From Streptomyces sp. NRRL S-244 (GTDB taxonomy: Bacteria; Actinomycetota; Actinomycetes; Streptomycetales; Streptomycetaceae): 64,000 bases of DNA. Every line of letters begins with the position of its first letter. The first letter of the stretch is position 1. A model generated the notes under the pieces. It was given only the letters and a program-made list of their open reading frames with translations, was not told the DNA's origin and did no database searches. The translations under genes and the position numbers were made by a program. The stretch is from contig NZ_JOCX01000002.1 in the NCBI RefSeq assembly GCF_000717915.1, positions 62,001-126,000 of the forward strand, in the 5' to 3' direction. Positions 33,701-41,491 of the stretch are shown here, one piece after another.

Positions 33701-34514
33701 CCCCACCCCACCGCCCGCGGTCACCGGCCCGTACGGCGACGACCGGGGTACGGCCCGTGGTGGCGGACGGCGTACCGCGGGAAGCGCCGCCCTCACCCCC
33801 GAAGAGGCCCGGGCCATCGCCTCCTGGGACCGGGACCTCGACGCCCTCGAGGGCGAGCTCCGGCGCGCCCGCGCCGCCGTGCGCGACGTCGAGCTCCCGG
33901 CCGCCCTCTCGGCCAGCCAGCTCCTGCGCCTCGCCGCGGACGAGCAGGGCTTCGCCCGCGACCTCGCCCGCCCCATGCCGAAGCCCCCGCAGCCCGCAGC
34001 GCGCCAGGGCACGCGCTTCCACGCCTGGGTCGAGTCCCGCTTCGACGAGCTCCCGCTGCCGCTCCTCGACGTCCTCGACCCCGCCACCGAGCTGCCCGGC
34101 TCCGACCAGGACATCGTCGACGAGGCCGATCTCGACTCCCTCAAGGCCGCCTTCGAGCGGAGCGAGTACGCCGAGCGCACCCCGTACCGCATGGAGGTCC
34201 CGGTCCAGCTCACCCTCGCCGGCCGCGTCGTCCGCGGCCGGATCGACGCCGTGTACCGGACCGAGGACGGCGGCTACGAGATCGTCGACTGGAAGACCGG
34301 CCGCACCACCGAAGCCGACCCCCTCCAGCTCGCCGTCTACCGCCTGGGCTGGGCGGAAGCCACCGGCACCCCCCTCGACCGCGTCACCGCCGCCTTCCTC
34401 CACGTCCGCAGCGGCCGCGTGATCCGCCCCCGCGACCTCCCCGGCCGGGACCGTCTTGAGCGGATCCTCCAAGGCAAAACGGACACGGACAGTGACCGGC
34501 ACCCCGGCAGTTAG
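30771..34514 (+). CDS. adnB: AdnB-like helicase-nuclease subunit
   Basis: A 1247-residue UvrD-type motor with nuclease, partner of the AdnA-like protein. Walker A GAGSGKTT is at about 42; LLDEYQDTSVAQ, GDPCQAIYGWRGA and TAHKSKGLEWDVVVV follow; the nuclease has YEIVDWKTGR near 1173. Unlike its partner, it shows no cysteine staple around the nuclease. Residues about 785-1005 are a long disordered insert with Asp-Asp-Pro-Trp-Pro repeats, which makes it longer than the roughly 1100-residue mycobacterial protein. TAGCCT lies 6 nt before the GTG, so it is probably also made from its own leaderless message. Confidence 0.9.
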   Translation: MSARPSVLTDPEQLKELLGIPFTPEQLACITAPAAPQVIVAGAGSGKTTVMAARVVWLVGTGAVAPEQVLGLTFTNKAAAELAERVRKALARAGITDPDPSPAEADAAGGEPRISTYHAFAGQLLKDHGLRIGLEPSARLLADATRFQLAARVLREAPGPYPALTKSVPDLVSDLLALDGELSEHLVTPAELRAYDTELLDALAGAKLTNDDLRKVPEAVRGRLELLELTERYRTAKRSRDLLDFSDQIALSAQLATTRPEVGALLREEFRVVLLDEYQDTSVAQRLLLSGLFGGGSGHAVTAVGDPCQAIYGWRGASVANLDDFPEHFPHADGRPATRFSLSENRRSGGRLLDLANELAAPLRSMHEGVEALRAAPGEERAGSVRCALLDTHAEELEWLADSVAHLVRTGTEPREIAVLCRSARDFAQIQAVLVARDVPVEVVGLSGLLHLPEVADLVAVCEVLQDPGANASLVRLLIGPRWRIGARDLALLGRRARQLIGRAPGEVDPQERLAAAVEGVDPAEVVSLADALETFLDGSAAASDDLPFSAAARVRFAHLAQELRDLRRSLADPLMDVLHRVLAATGLDVELSASPHALAARRRESLSGFLDVAAGFASLDGEATLLAFLGFLRTAVQYEKGLDHALPGGENTVKVLTAHKSKGLEWDVVVVPDLSAGSFPKEKAPEPWTSYAKVLPYGLRGDAATLPADPAWTSAGLKSFKASLREHKAVEELRLGYVTFTRPRKLLLASAHWWGPTQKKRRGPSPFLSSLYAHCAAGHGEIEAWAQEPAPDAENPSLATESTPDQSWPLPLDPASLTLRRAAAALVESHLAAPQPEPAPEPDQDPYLWPPDCEDPSYAEEPAAGAPDGDDLWAPDEATVSPPGAVAAIPHARAEPGSGAPGGEDLRAAGPTHGGRGGAPVSGRGGAGEDSAPHDDPWPDGPSPDDPWPDDTPWPHDEPWADGPWAGEPTRTPVPRPTPPPAVTGPYGDDRGTARGGGRRTAGSAALTPEEARAIASWDRDLDALEGELRRARAAVRDVELPAALSASQLLRLAADEQGFARDLARPMPKPPQPAARQGTRFHAWVESRFDELPLPLLDVLDPATELPGSDQDIVDEADLDSLKAAFERSEYAERTPYRMEVPVQLTLAGRVVRGRIDAVYRTEDGGYEIVDWKTGRTTEADPLQLAVYRLGWAEATGTPLDRVTAAFLHVRSGRVIRPRDLPGRDRLERILQGKTDTDSDRHPGS

Positions 34515-34524
34515 GCTCGTAGGC

Positions 34525-35931
34525 ATGAGCGAAGCCCCGGCGGACAGTGTCGTCCGCACGTACATCGACACCCACCGCGCCGCGTTCCTCGACGACCTCG
34601 CCGAGTGGCTGCGCATCCCCTCCGTCTCGGCCCAGCCCGAGCACGCGGACGACGTACGTCGCAGCGCCGAGTGGCTCGCCGCGAAGCTCAAGGAGACCGG
34701 CTTCCCGGTCACGGAGATCTGGCCCACCCCCGGCGCGCCCGCCGTCTTCGCCGAGTGGCCGAGCGCCGACCCGGCCGCCCCGACCGTCCTCGTCTACGGG
34801 CACCACGACGTGCAGCCCGCCGCGGTCGCCGACGGCTGGCACACCGACCCGTTCGAGCCCGTGGTCCAGGGCGGCCGCATGTACGCGCGCGGCGCCGCCG
34901 ACGACAAGGGCCAGGTCTTCTTCCACACCCTCGGCGTACGGGCCCACCTGGCCGCCACCGGCGCCGAGGCCCCGGCCGTGCACCTCAAGCTGCTCATCGA
35001 GGGGGAGGAGGAGTCGGGTTCGCCGAACTTCCGCGCCCTGGTCGAGCGCGAGGCGCAGCGCCTCGCCGCCGACATCGTGATCGTCTCCGACACCGGCATG
35101 TGGTCCGAGACCACCCCCACCGTCTGCACCGGCATGCGCGGCGTCGCCGACTGCGAGATCGACCTGTACGGGCCCGACCAGGACATCCACTCCGGCGCCT
35201 TCGGCGGGGCCGTCCCCAACCCGGCCACCGTCGCCGCCCGTCTGGTCGCGGCACTGCACGACGCCGACGAGCGGGTCACGATCCCGGGCTTCTACGACAA
35301 CATCGCCGAGCTCACGGACGAGGAGCGGGCGCTGATCGCCGAGCTGCCGTTCGACGAGTCCGAGTGGCTGCGTACGGCCAAGTCGCACGCCGCCGCGGGC
35401 GAGAAGGGCTACTCCACCCTGGAGCGGGTCTGGGCCCGCCCGACCGCCGAGGTCAACGGCATCGGCGGCGGCTACCAGGGCCCCGGCGGCAAGACCATCG
35501 TGCCCGCCTCCGCCCACCTGAAGCTGTCGTTCCGCCTGGTCTCCGGGCAGGACCCGTACGAGGTCGAGGCGGCCGTCCGGGACTGGGTCGCGGCACGGAT
35601 CCCGGACGGGATCCGGCACTCCATCGTCTTCGGCGCCCCCACCCGGCCCTGCCTGACCCCGCTGGACCACCCGGCGCTGCAGTCCGTCGTACGGGCCATG
35701 GGCCGGGCGTTCGGCGAGAAGGTCCGCTTCACCCGCGAGGGCGGCTCCGGACCGGCGGCGGACCTCCAGGACGTACTGGACGCGCCCGTCCTGTTCCTCG
35801 GCATCTCCGTGCCGTCCGACGGCTGGCACTCGCCGAACGAGAAGGTCGAGCTGGACCTGCTCCTCAAGGGCGTCGAGACGGCCGCCTACCTGTGGGGCGA
35901 CCTGGCCGCCTCCCACGGGAAGCCCGCCTGA
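34525..35931 (+). CDS. M20-family metallodipeptidase
   Basis: A 468-residue cytoplasmic dipeptidase/carboxypeptidase with two zinc ions. Metal ligands stand in YGHHDVQP, ARGAADDKGQ, EGEEESGS, IVSDTGM and the C-terminal GWHSPNEKV. The lid domain sequence DIHSGAFGGAVPNPA is typical of M20 peptidases with broad dipeptide range. The ATG at 34525 is chosen over an upstream in-frame start because TAGGCT lies 7 nt before it (leaderless) and family members begin there. A repeat array follows its stop. Confidence 0.92.
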   Translation: MSEAPADSVVRTYIDTHRAAFLDDLAEWLRIPSVSAQPEHADDVRRSAEWLAAKLKETGFPVTEIWPTPGAPAVFAEWPSADPAAPTVLVYGHHDVQPAAVADGWHTDPFEPVVQGGRMYARGAADDKGQVFFHTLGVRAHLAATGAEAPAVHLKLLIEGEEESGSPNFRALVEREAQRLAADIVIVSDTGMWSETTPTVCTGMRGVADCEIDLYGPDQDIHSGAFGGAVPNPATVAARLVAALHDADERVTIPGFYDNIAELTDEERALIAELPFDESEWLRTAKSHAAAGEKGYSTLERVWARPTAEVNGIGGGYQGPGGKTIVPASAHLKLSFRLVSGQDPYEVEAAVRDWVAARIPDGIRHSIVFGAPTRPCLTPLDHPALQSVVRAMGRAFGEKVRFTREGGSGPAADLQDVLDAPVLFLGISVPSDGWHSPNEKVELDLLLKGVETAAYLWGDLAASHGKPA

Positions 35932-35955
35932 CGCACCCACAGCCGTACCGAGCCA

Positions 35956-36030
35956 CCGAGTCACCGAGTCATCGAGTCATCGAGTCACACGAGTCATCGA
36001 GTCATGAGTCACGAGAGTCACGAGAGTCAC
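35956..36030. repeat. Degenerate CGAGTCATC tandem repeat
   Basis: About nine head-to-tail degenerate copies of a CGAGTCATC/CGAGAGTCA unit fill the gap between the dipeptidase and NudC genes. There are no spacers, so it is a minisatellite and not a CRISPR. Confidence 0.88.
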
Positions 36031-36071
36031 TGAGCCTGCCTGTCCCACCACCGGGGGAGTTGGAAGTACCT

Positions 36072-37001
36072 GTGAGCACCCATACCGAGCACCCGATCTC
36101 GCTCGCCGCGCCCAGCGGAATCGATCGCGCCGCGCACCACCGCCTCGACGAGGCCTGGCTCGCGGCCGCCTGGAGCCACCCGACGACCCGCGTCTTCGTG
36201 GTCTCCGGCGGTCAGGTCCTGATCGACGACACCCCCGACGGCGGGACCGGCATCGTGATGACCCCGGCCTTCGAGGCCCCGGTCACCGAGACGCACCGCT
36301 ACTTCCTGGGCACCGACGACGACGGCGTACGGTACTTCGCGCTCCAGAAGGACTCCCTGCCCGGCCGGATGGACCAGTCGGCCCGCCCGGCCGGCCTGCG
36401 CGAGGCCGGGCTGCTGCTGTCCCCGCGCGACGCCGGGCTGATGGTGCACGCCGTGGCGCTGGAGAACTGGCAGCGGATGCACCGCTTCTGCTCCCGCTGC
36501 GGCGAACGCACGGTGGTCGCGGCCGCGGGGCACATCCGCCGCTGCCCGGGCTGCGGCGCCGAGCACTACCCGCGCACCGACCCGGCGGTGATCATGCTGG
36601 TCACCGACGAGCACGACCGCGCGCTGCTGGGCCGCCAGGTGCACTGGCCGGAGGGGCGGTTCTCGACGCTGGCCGGGTTCGTGGAGCCGGGCGAGTCGAT
36701 CGAGCAGTCGGTCGTGCGCGAGGTGTGGGAGGAGGCGGGCATCAAGGTCGGCGAGGTCGAGTACGTCGCCAGCCAGCCCTGGCCGTTCCCGTACAGCCTG
36801 ATGCTCGGCTTCACGGCGCGCGCCACGACCACCGAGATCACGGTCGACGGCGAGGAGATCCAGGAGGCCCGCTGGTTCTCCCGCGAGGAGCTGCGCGCCG
36901 CGTTCGAGTCGGGCGAGATGCTGCCGCCGTCGGGGATCTCCATCGCGGCCCGCCTGGTCGAGCGCTGGTACGGGGAGCCGCTGCCGCGCGCGGCCGGGTG
37001 A
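36072..37001 (+). CDS. nudC: NAD(+) diphosphatase NudC (Nudix)
   Basis: A 309-residue NudC that splits NAD(H) to NMN(H) and AMP and can remove NAD caps from RNA. A zinc ribbon (Cys140, Cys143, Cys158, Cys161) precedes the Nudix box GFVEPGESIEQSVVREVWEEAGI, and the NudC-specific SQPWPFPYSLMLGF motif follows. The GTG at 36072 follows GGAAG by 5 nt. In mycobacteria the gene also sits between AdnAB and UvrD2/mycoredoxin genes. Confidence 0.95.
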   Translation: MSTHTEHPISLAAPSGIDRAAHHRLDEAWLAAAWSHPTTRVFVVSGGQVLIDDTPDGGTGIVMTPAFEAPVTETHRYFLGTDDDGVRYFALQKDSLPGRMDQSARPAGLREAGLLLSPRDAGLMVHAVALENWQRMHRFCSRCGERTVVAAAGHIRRCPGCGAEHYPRTDPAVIMLVTDEHDRALLGRQVHWPEGRFSTLAGFVEPGESIEQSVVREVWEEAGIKVGEVEYVASQPWPFPYSLMLGFTARATTTEITVDGEEIQEARWFSREELRAAFESGEMLPPSGISIAARLVERWYGEPLPRAAG

Positions 37002-37042
37002 GGCTCGTCACACGGCGGCGCGCAAGGCTCGTCGGACAGCAG

Positions 37043-37068
37043 AAGGCCCCCGCCGCGGCGGGGGCCTT
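37043..37068. terminator. Terminator between converging nudC and mycoredoxin genes
   Basis: AAGGCCCCCGC and GCGGGGGCCTT form an 11-bp stem with a tight CGCG loop, followed by TTCTG on the plus strand. Confidence 0.82.
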
Positions 37069-37125
37069 TCTGTGCGCGCAGCGCGCGGCGCCGGCGCCCG
37101 GCGCCGCAGTGCGCCGGGCCGCGGA

Positions 37126-37386
37126 TCAGACGGCGAGGGCCTGCTTGACCTGGGCCAGGCTCGGGTTCGTCATGACCGACTCGGCGCCGGCGGCGGACTT
37201 CACGAGCACGGTCGGGACCGTCTGGTTGCCGCCGTTCGCCTTCTCGACGAACGCCGCGGACTCGGGGTCCAGCTCGATGTTGATCTCGTTGTACGCGATG
37301 CCTTCCCGGTCCAGCTGCGTCTTCAGCCGGCGGCAGTAGCCGCACCAGGTCGTGCTGTACATCGTGACGGAACCCGTGTCCTGCAT
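37126..37386 (-). CDS. mrx1: Mycoredoxin (glutaredoxin-like, mycothiol-dependent)
   Basis: An 86-residue thioredoxin-fold protein beginning MQDTGSVTMYSTTWCGYC. The CxxC active site is Cys15-Gly-Tyr-Cys18, and QTVPTVLV holds the cis-proline that binds the thiol. Actinomycete proteins of this type reduce mycothiol mixed disulfides. It is divergent from uvrD2, as in mycobacteria where the two genes are adjacent. Strong family match in length and motif. Confidence 0.93.
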   Translation of the reverse strand: MQDTGSVTMYSTTWCGYCRRLKTQLDREGIAYNEINIELDPESAAFVEKANGGNQTVPTVLVKSAAGAESVMTNPSLAQVKQALAV

Positions 37387-37578
37387 GCTGCGCTCTCCTC
37401 TGTGGGGTCTGGGTGGTCCGAGTACTCGAACGTACGGGACCGCGGGGCCATTCCCGCACCCGCGATACGGCCGTGACGTCCAAGTACGTCAAGTGCGACC
37501 GGTAAGCCCATGCGATGAACGCGCGCACCCTGTGGACAACTTTCCCGCCCGCCCCGCGGGACCTGGCAGCATGTTGGG

Positions 37579-39744
37579 GTGACATCAGCAACGCACCTCT
37601 CATCCTTCCCCGCCGGCGCGGACTCGGCCGACGCGGTGCTCCTGGGCCTGGACCCGGAGCAGCGCGAGGTCGCGACGACCCTGCGCGGGCCGGTGTGCGT
37701 GCTGGCGGGCGCGGGCACGGGCAAGACCCGGGCGATCACCCACCGGATCGCCTACGGGGTCCGCTCCGGCCAGCTGATGCCGGCCAGTGTGCTGGCCGTC
37801 ACGTTCACCAACCGCGCCGCCGGAGAGATGCGCGGCCGCCTGCGCTCCCTCGGCGCGGGCGGGGTGCAGGCGCGGACGTTCCACTCCGCCGCCCTGCGCC
37901 AGCTCCAGTACTTCTGGCCCAAGGCGATCGGCGGCGAGGTGCCCCGGCTCGTCGAGCGCAAGATCCAGCTCGTCGCCGAGGCCGGCGCCCGCTGCCGCAT
38001 CCGGCTCGACCGGGGCGAGCTGCGCGATGTCACCGGTGAGATCGAGTGGGCGAAGGTCACCCAGACCGTGCCCTCCGACTATCCGGCGGCCGCCCTGAAG
38101 GCGGGCCGCGAAGCCCCCCGGGACATGGCGGAGATCGCCCAGATCTACGGGACGTACGAGCAGCTCAAGCGCGACCGCGGCATGATCGACTTCGAGGACG
38201 TGCTGCTGCTCACGGTCGGCATCCTCCAGGACCGCCACGACATCGCCGAGCAGATCCGCACCCAGTACCAGCACTTCGTGGTGGACGAGTACCAGGACGT
38301 CAGCCCGCTCCAGCAGCGGCTGCTGGACCTGTGGCTCGGCGAGCGCGACAGCCTCTGCGTCGTCGGCGACGCCAGCCAGACGATCTACTCCTTCACCGGC
38401 GCCACCCCGGACCACCTGCTGAACTTCCGCACCCGCTACCCGCAGGCCACCCTGGTCAAGCTGGTCCGCGACTACCGCTCCACCCCCCAGGTGGTCCACC
38501 TCGCCAACGGGCTCCTCGCCCAGGCCAAGGGCCGCGCCGCCGAGCACCGCCTGGAGCTGGTCTCCCAGCGCGAGCCCGGCCCCGACCCGGTCTACGCCGA
38601 GTACCCGGACGAGCCCGCCGAGGCCGAGGGCGTCGCCCTGCGCATCCGGGACCTGATCGCGGCGGGCGTCCCGGCCGGCGAGATCGCCGTGCTCTACCGC
38701 ATCAACGCCCAGTCCGAGGTCTACGAGCAGGCCCTCGCCGACGCCGGGGTCCCCTACCAGCTGCGCGGCGCCGAGCGCTTCTTCGAGCGCGGCGAGGTGC
38801 AGAAGGCGATCCTCGCCCTGCGCGGCGCCGCCCGCTCCGGGGGCAACGACCCGCTGCTCGACGACGTCGTCGAGCTCGGCTCCCAGGTCCGGGCCGTGCT
38901 CAGCTCCACCGGCTGGACGGCCGAGCCGCCCGCCGGCTCCGGCGCCGTGCGCGACCAGTGGGAGTCGGTGGCCGCCCTGGTCCGGCTCGCCGAGGACTTC
39001 GCCCGCAGCCGGCCCGGGGCCACCCTGGCGGACCTGACCGTCGAGCTGGACGAGCGCAGGGCCGCCCAGCACGCCCCGACCGTCCAGGGCGTCACCCTCG
39101 CCTCGCTGCACGCCGCCAAGGGCCTGGAGTGGGACGCCGTGTTCCTGGCCGGCCTCACCGACGGCATGCTGCCGATCACGTACGCCAAGACCGACGAGCA
39201 GGTGGAGGAGGAGCGCCGGCTGCTCTACGTCGGCGTCACGCGGGCCCGGCTGCACCTGACGCTCTCCTGGGCGCTCTCCCGGGCTCCGGGCGGCCGGGCC
39301 TCCCGACGCCCCAGCCGCTTCCTGAACGGGCTGCGGCCGGGCTCTGCGGCCCCGGGAAGCCGGCCGGGAGCCCCGGCCGAGAGAGCGGTCCGGGCGCGCG
39401 GCCGCCGCGGACCGGCCCGGTGCCGGGTCTGCGGCAAGACCCTCACCGAGGCCGGTGAGCTGAAACTGATGCGCTGCGAGGACTGCCCGTCCGACATGGA
39501 CGAGGGCCTCTACGAGCGGCTGCGGGAGTGGCGCGCGGGCCAGGCGAAGGAGCAGGGACTGCCCGCGTACTGCGTGTTCACGGACAAGACGCTCGTCGCG
39601 ATCGCGGAGGCCCAGCCGTCCGAGGAGGGCGAGCTCTCGATGATCTCTGGAGTCGGCGGCCGCAAGCTCGACCGGTACGGAGCCGATGTCCTGGCCATCT
39701 GCGCAGGTCAGGAGCGCGGGGGCGCAGATTCTGACGACGCGTAG
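37579..39744 (+). CDS. uvrD2: ATP-dependent DNA helicase UvrD2
   Basis: A 721-residue superfamily-1 3'-to-5' helicase. Walker A AGAGTGKTR is near 43, VVDEYQDV is motif II, GDASQTIYSF and RDYRSTPQVV follow, and HAAKGLEWDAVFL closes the motor. The C-terminus carries the UvrD2 marks: a tetracysteine zinc motif (CRVCGK ... CEDCPS, about 614-638) and an HRDC domain (about 660-715, SMISGVGGRKLDRYG). The GTG at 37579 is accepted. The last bases overlap the wblC promoter region immediately downstream. Confidence 0.93.
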   Translation: MTSATHLSSFPAGADSADAVLLGLDPEQREVATTLRGPVCVLAGAGTGKTRAITHRIAYGVRSGQLMPASVLAVTFTNRAAGEMRGRLRSLGAGGVQARTFHSAALRQLQYFWPKAIGGEVPRLVERKIQLVAEAGARCRIRLDRGELRDVTGEIEWAKVTQTVPSDYPAAALKAGREAPRDMAEIAQIYGTYEQLKRDRGMIDFEDVLLLTVGILQDRHDIAEQIRTQYQHFVVDEYQDVSPLQQRLLDLWLGERDSLCVVGDASQTIYSFTGATPDHLLNFRTRYPQATLVKLVRDYRSTPQVVHLANGLLAQAKGRAAEHRLELVSQREPGPDPVYAEYPDEPAEAEGVALRIRDLIAAGVPAGEIAVLYRINAQSEVYEQALADAGVPYQLRGAERFFERGEVQKAILALRGAARSGGNDPLLDDVVELGSQVRAVLSSTGWTAEPPAGSGAVRDQWESVAALVRLAEDFARSRPGATLADLTVELDERRAAQHAPTVQGVTLASLHAAKGLEWDAVFLAGLTDGMLPITYAKTDEQVEEERRLLYVGVTRARLHLTLSWALSRAPGGRASRRPSRFLNGLRPGSAAPGSRPGAPAERAVRARGRRGPARCRVCGKTLTEAGELKLMRCEDCPSDMDEGLYERLREWRAGQAKEQGLPAYCVFTDKTLVAIAEAQPSEEGELSMISGVGGRKLDRYGADVLAICAGQERGGADSDDA

Positions 39745-39753
39745 AAACTCGTC

Positions 39754-39794
39754 GGAAAAATAGTTTGCGCATGCCCAGCGAATCCCCATAGGTT
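39754..39794 (+). promoter_or_regulatory. wblC/whiB7 promoter with AT-rich WhiB7 element
   Basis: GGAAAAATAG (39754-39763), then TTGCGC (39765-39770), an 18-nt spacer and TAGGTT (39789-39794). An AT-rich stretch just upstream of the -35 box is the known mark of WhiB7-activated promoters, read by the protein's AT-hook, so the gene is probably autoactivated. Confidence 0.75.
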
Positions 39795-39912
39795 CTTAGC
39801 AACGGAAACGGTGGCTTCTCCGAAGCTCCGGATCCGTGCTGTACTTATCCGAATACGTATGGGACAGGCCCCCGGGCCCCCGTCCCCGAGACGCCGAGAG
39901 GAGGCGAGACCA

Positions 39913-40248
39913 GTGACCAGCTTCATCACCACCACCAAAATGACCGATCGCTCGGTCGCCGCTTCCTGCACGCTCGGCTCCTCCTCGCTCCTCCCGCTCC
40001 TGGGTACCGGTCTGTCCGCGATTTCCGCTGACAGCCGCGCCCTGCTGGCCGCGCCCTCCGCGCTGCTGGCGAGCGAGCGGAATGAGCGACCGACCCAGGC
40101 ACCGGTGGCAGTACTGGAAGCCCAGGCGCATGGCGCCTATGGGTTTGCGGCCGCAGCCGGTGCCGGATCCAAGACGACGCAGACGAAGCAGCAGCACCAC
40201 CTGATGTGGGCCTTCCGTGGGCTCGAACCCTGGAGTGATCCAGCCTGA
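39913..40248 (+). CDS. Upstream ORF in the wblC leader
   Basis: A 111-codon reading frame opening VTSFITTTKMTDRSVAAS after GAGGCGAGA. It fills the long leader of wblC and ends 25 nt before the terminator stem, with its stop inside a small hairpin (CCTGAT/ATCAGG, 40244-40261). In WhiB7 systems stalled translation of such a uORF under antibiotic stress lets transcription pass the terminator. The peptide itself has no recognised domain. Codon use becomes less typical toward the 3' end, consistent with a regulatory role. The uORF length and start are my inference from the frame. Confidence 0.65.
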   Translation: MTSFITTTKMTDRSVAASCTLGSSSLLPLLGTGLSAISADSRALLAAPSALLASERNERPTQAPVAVLEAQAHGAYGFAAAAGAGSKTTQTKQQHHLMWAFRGLEPWSDPA

Positions 40249-40272
40249 TTCCAAGATCAGGCCGGCGCCTTC

Positions 40273-40317
40273 AGGGCCGCGGAACCCCACCCGGGATCCG
40301 CGGCCCTTCTGTTTGTC
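40273..40317 (+). terminator. Attenuator of wblC
   Basis: AGGGCCGCGGA (40273-40283) pairs with TCCGCGGCCCT (40297-40307), followed by TTCTGTTTGT. It lies after the uORF and 117 nt before the wblC start, the place of the attenuator described for WhiB7 leaders. Confidence 0.82.
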
Positions 40318-40433
40318 CCCGACCGGGGACGGACGGCACGAAGGAGCCTCGGGACTGGCAAGACCAGGTACCAGCCGCCCCCGGCCGAACCCGGCCGGAA
40401 CGACTAGCCAACCAAGACGAGGAAGAAAACACC

Positions 40434-40805
40434 GTGCAACTCGAAGCGCACGCCCCGTCCGTACCGCAGACCCAGACGATCTCCCCGCCCGCAGTCCCGG
40501 AGGACTCCACCTTGACTCCCCTCACCGCGCTGACCGCGCTCGACGACGCCATCGAGAACCTCGGCGTACCCGTCGCCTGCCGTACCTACGACCCCGAGGT
40601 CTTCTTCGCCGAGTCCCCGGCGGACGTCGAGTACGCCAAGTCCCTGTGCGCCACCTGCCCGCTGGTCGAGGCCTGCCTCGCCGGTGCGCTCGAGCGCCGC
40701 GAGCCCTGGGGTGTCTGGGGTGGCGAGCTGTTCGTCCAGGGCGTTGTCGTAGCCCGGAAGCGGCCCCGTGGCCGTCCGCGCAAGAACCCGGTTGTCGCGG
40801 CATGA
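40434..40805 (+). CDS. wblC: WhiB-family regulator WblC (WhiB7)
   Basis: A 123-residue iron-sulfur transcription factor that drives intrinsic antibiotic resistance genes together with the principal sigma factor. Four cluster ligands are Cys49, Cys72, Cys75 and Cys81; the sigma-binding turn GVWGG is at 93-97; the C-terminal AT-hook RGRPRK (112-117) marks the WhiB7 class. GTG start after GAGGAAG. Regulation by promoter, uORF and attenuator is visible upstream. It follows uvrD2 and precedes an ABC1 kinase, the same order as in mycobacteria. Confidence 0.96.
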   Translation: MQLEAHAPSVPQTQTISPPAVPEDSTLTPLTALTALDDAIENLGVPVACRTYDPEVFFAESPADVEYAKSLCATCPLVEACLAGALERREPWGVWGGELFVQGVVVARKRPRGRPRKNPVVAA

Positions 40806-40960
40806 CCGCCATCGGAACCATCGACCGCCCCGTGACGCACGACCCCTTGAAGCAGGCCCTCATGACCGCCCACACGACGAGCGAGCAGCCGCACGGCTCC
40901 GCCCACGCAGACTTCATCACCGCCGGCGCGATCACCTCGCGTCAGAACAGGACCCGAGAA

Positions 40961-41131
40961 ATGCAACTCATCCCAGAAGCCCTGGCCCGTGCCCATATGG
41001 ACGACCGCATGCGCGAGGTCGACGCCGAGCGTCGCGCCCTGCGCCTGGTCGCCGCCCGCCGCATGCAGCGGCGAGCCGAGCGCGTCTCGCTGCGCGCCCG
41101 GCGGGCGCTCGCCATGGCCGTCATGCACTGA
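40961..41131 (+). CDS. Small basic protein downstream of wblC
   Basis: A 56-residue Arg/Ala-rich helical protein (MQLIPEALARAHMDDRM to RRALAMAVMH), seen as a conserved neighbour of wblC in streptomycetes. The frame is also open from an ATG at 40802 that overlaps the wblC stop (ATGA), giving 109 residues; I prefer 40961 because the N-terminal extension is low in pattern and GAGAA precedes this ATG. Strongly positive charge suggests nucleic-acid or membrane contact. Function unknown. Confidence 0.55.
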   Translation: MQLIPEALARAHMDDRMREVDAERRALRLVAARRMQRRAERVSLRARRALAMAVMH

Positions 41132-41173
41132 TCAGCGGCTGAACCGCCGCTGACCAGCGGCGCAGCAGCGTAC

Positions 41174-41203
41174 GGGGGACCGGTCCGAACGGACCGGTCC
41201 CCC
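41174..41203. terminator. Terminator of the wblC transcript
   Basis: A 14-nt arm GGGGGACCGGTCCG and its complement separated by AA, 42 nt after the small basic protein gene. Confidence 0.82.
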
Positions 41204-41252
41204 CGGTGCGTTGCGGACGGCTCTCCGGCCCTCGCGGGGATATCGTCTGGAG

Positions 41253-41459
41253 GTGGACCAGCCGAATCCCCACCCCGCCCCGTCGGGAGCCGAGGCCCAG
41301 CCCGTCGTCTGCGCGCGCTGCGGCAAGAAGGCCCCCGACGGCGCCCCGCCCACCTGGACCTGCTCGGTGGAGAACGGGACCAGACAGTACTTCTGCGTCG
41401 ACTGCGCGCGAGCCAACCTCAGGGCGATCGAGGGCCGCCTCGACTCGTCCTGGTGGTGA
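41253..41459 (+). CDS. Small zinc-ribbon-like protein
   Basis: A 68-residue protein beginning VDQPNPHPAPSG, with two Cys pairs (VCARCGKKAPDG and YFCVDCARANL) plus a further Cys in WTCSVEN, an arrangement that can hold one zinc. TATCGT stands 7 nt before the GTG at 41253, so initiation is probably leaderless. Convergent with the ABC1 kinase gene. No function is known; the Cys spacing resembles small zinc-finger proteins of actinobacteria. Confidence 0.65.
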   Translation: MDQPNPHPAPSGAEAQPVVCARCGKKAPDGAPPTWTCSVENGTRQYFCVDCARANLRAIEGRLDSSWW

Positions 41460-41491
41460 CCCCGGGCCCGTAGGCCCGCAGGCCCACGCGC

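Noticed and set aside
30330..34727. A 1465-codon open frame on the minus strand
   Set aside because: It is the antisense shadow of the AdnB-like gene in very GC-rich DNA; it has no family motifs, while the plus strand shows every helicase motif.
35956..36030. Possible CRISPR array
   Set aside because: The units are about 9 bp and contiguous without spacers, and no cas gene is present.
40802..40960. Extended start for the small protein after wblC
   Set aside because: The frame is open and ATG overlaps the wblC stop, but the extra 53 residues have little pattern; kept only as an alternative start.
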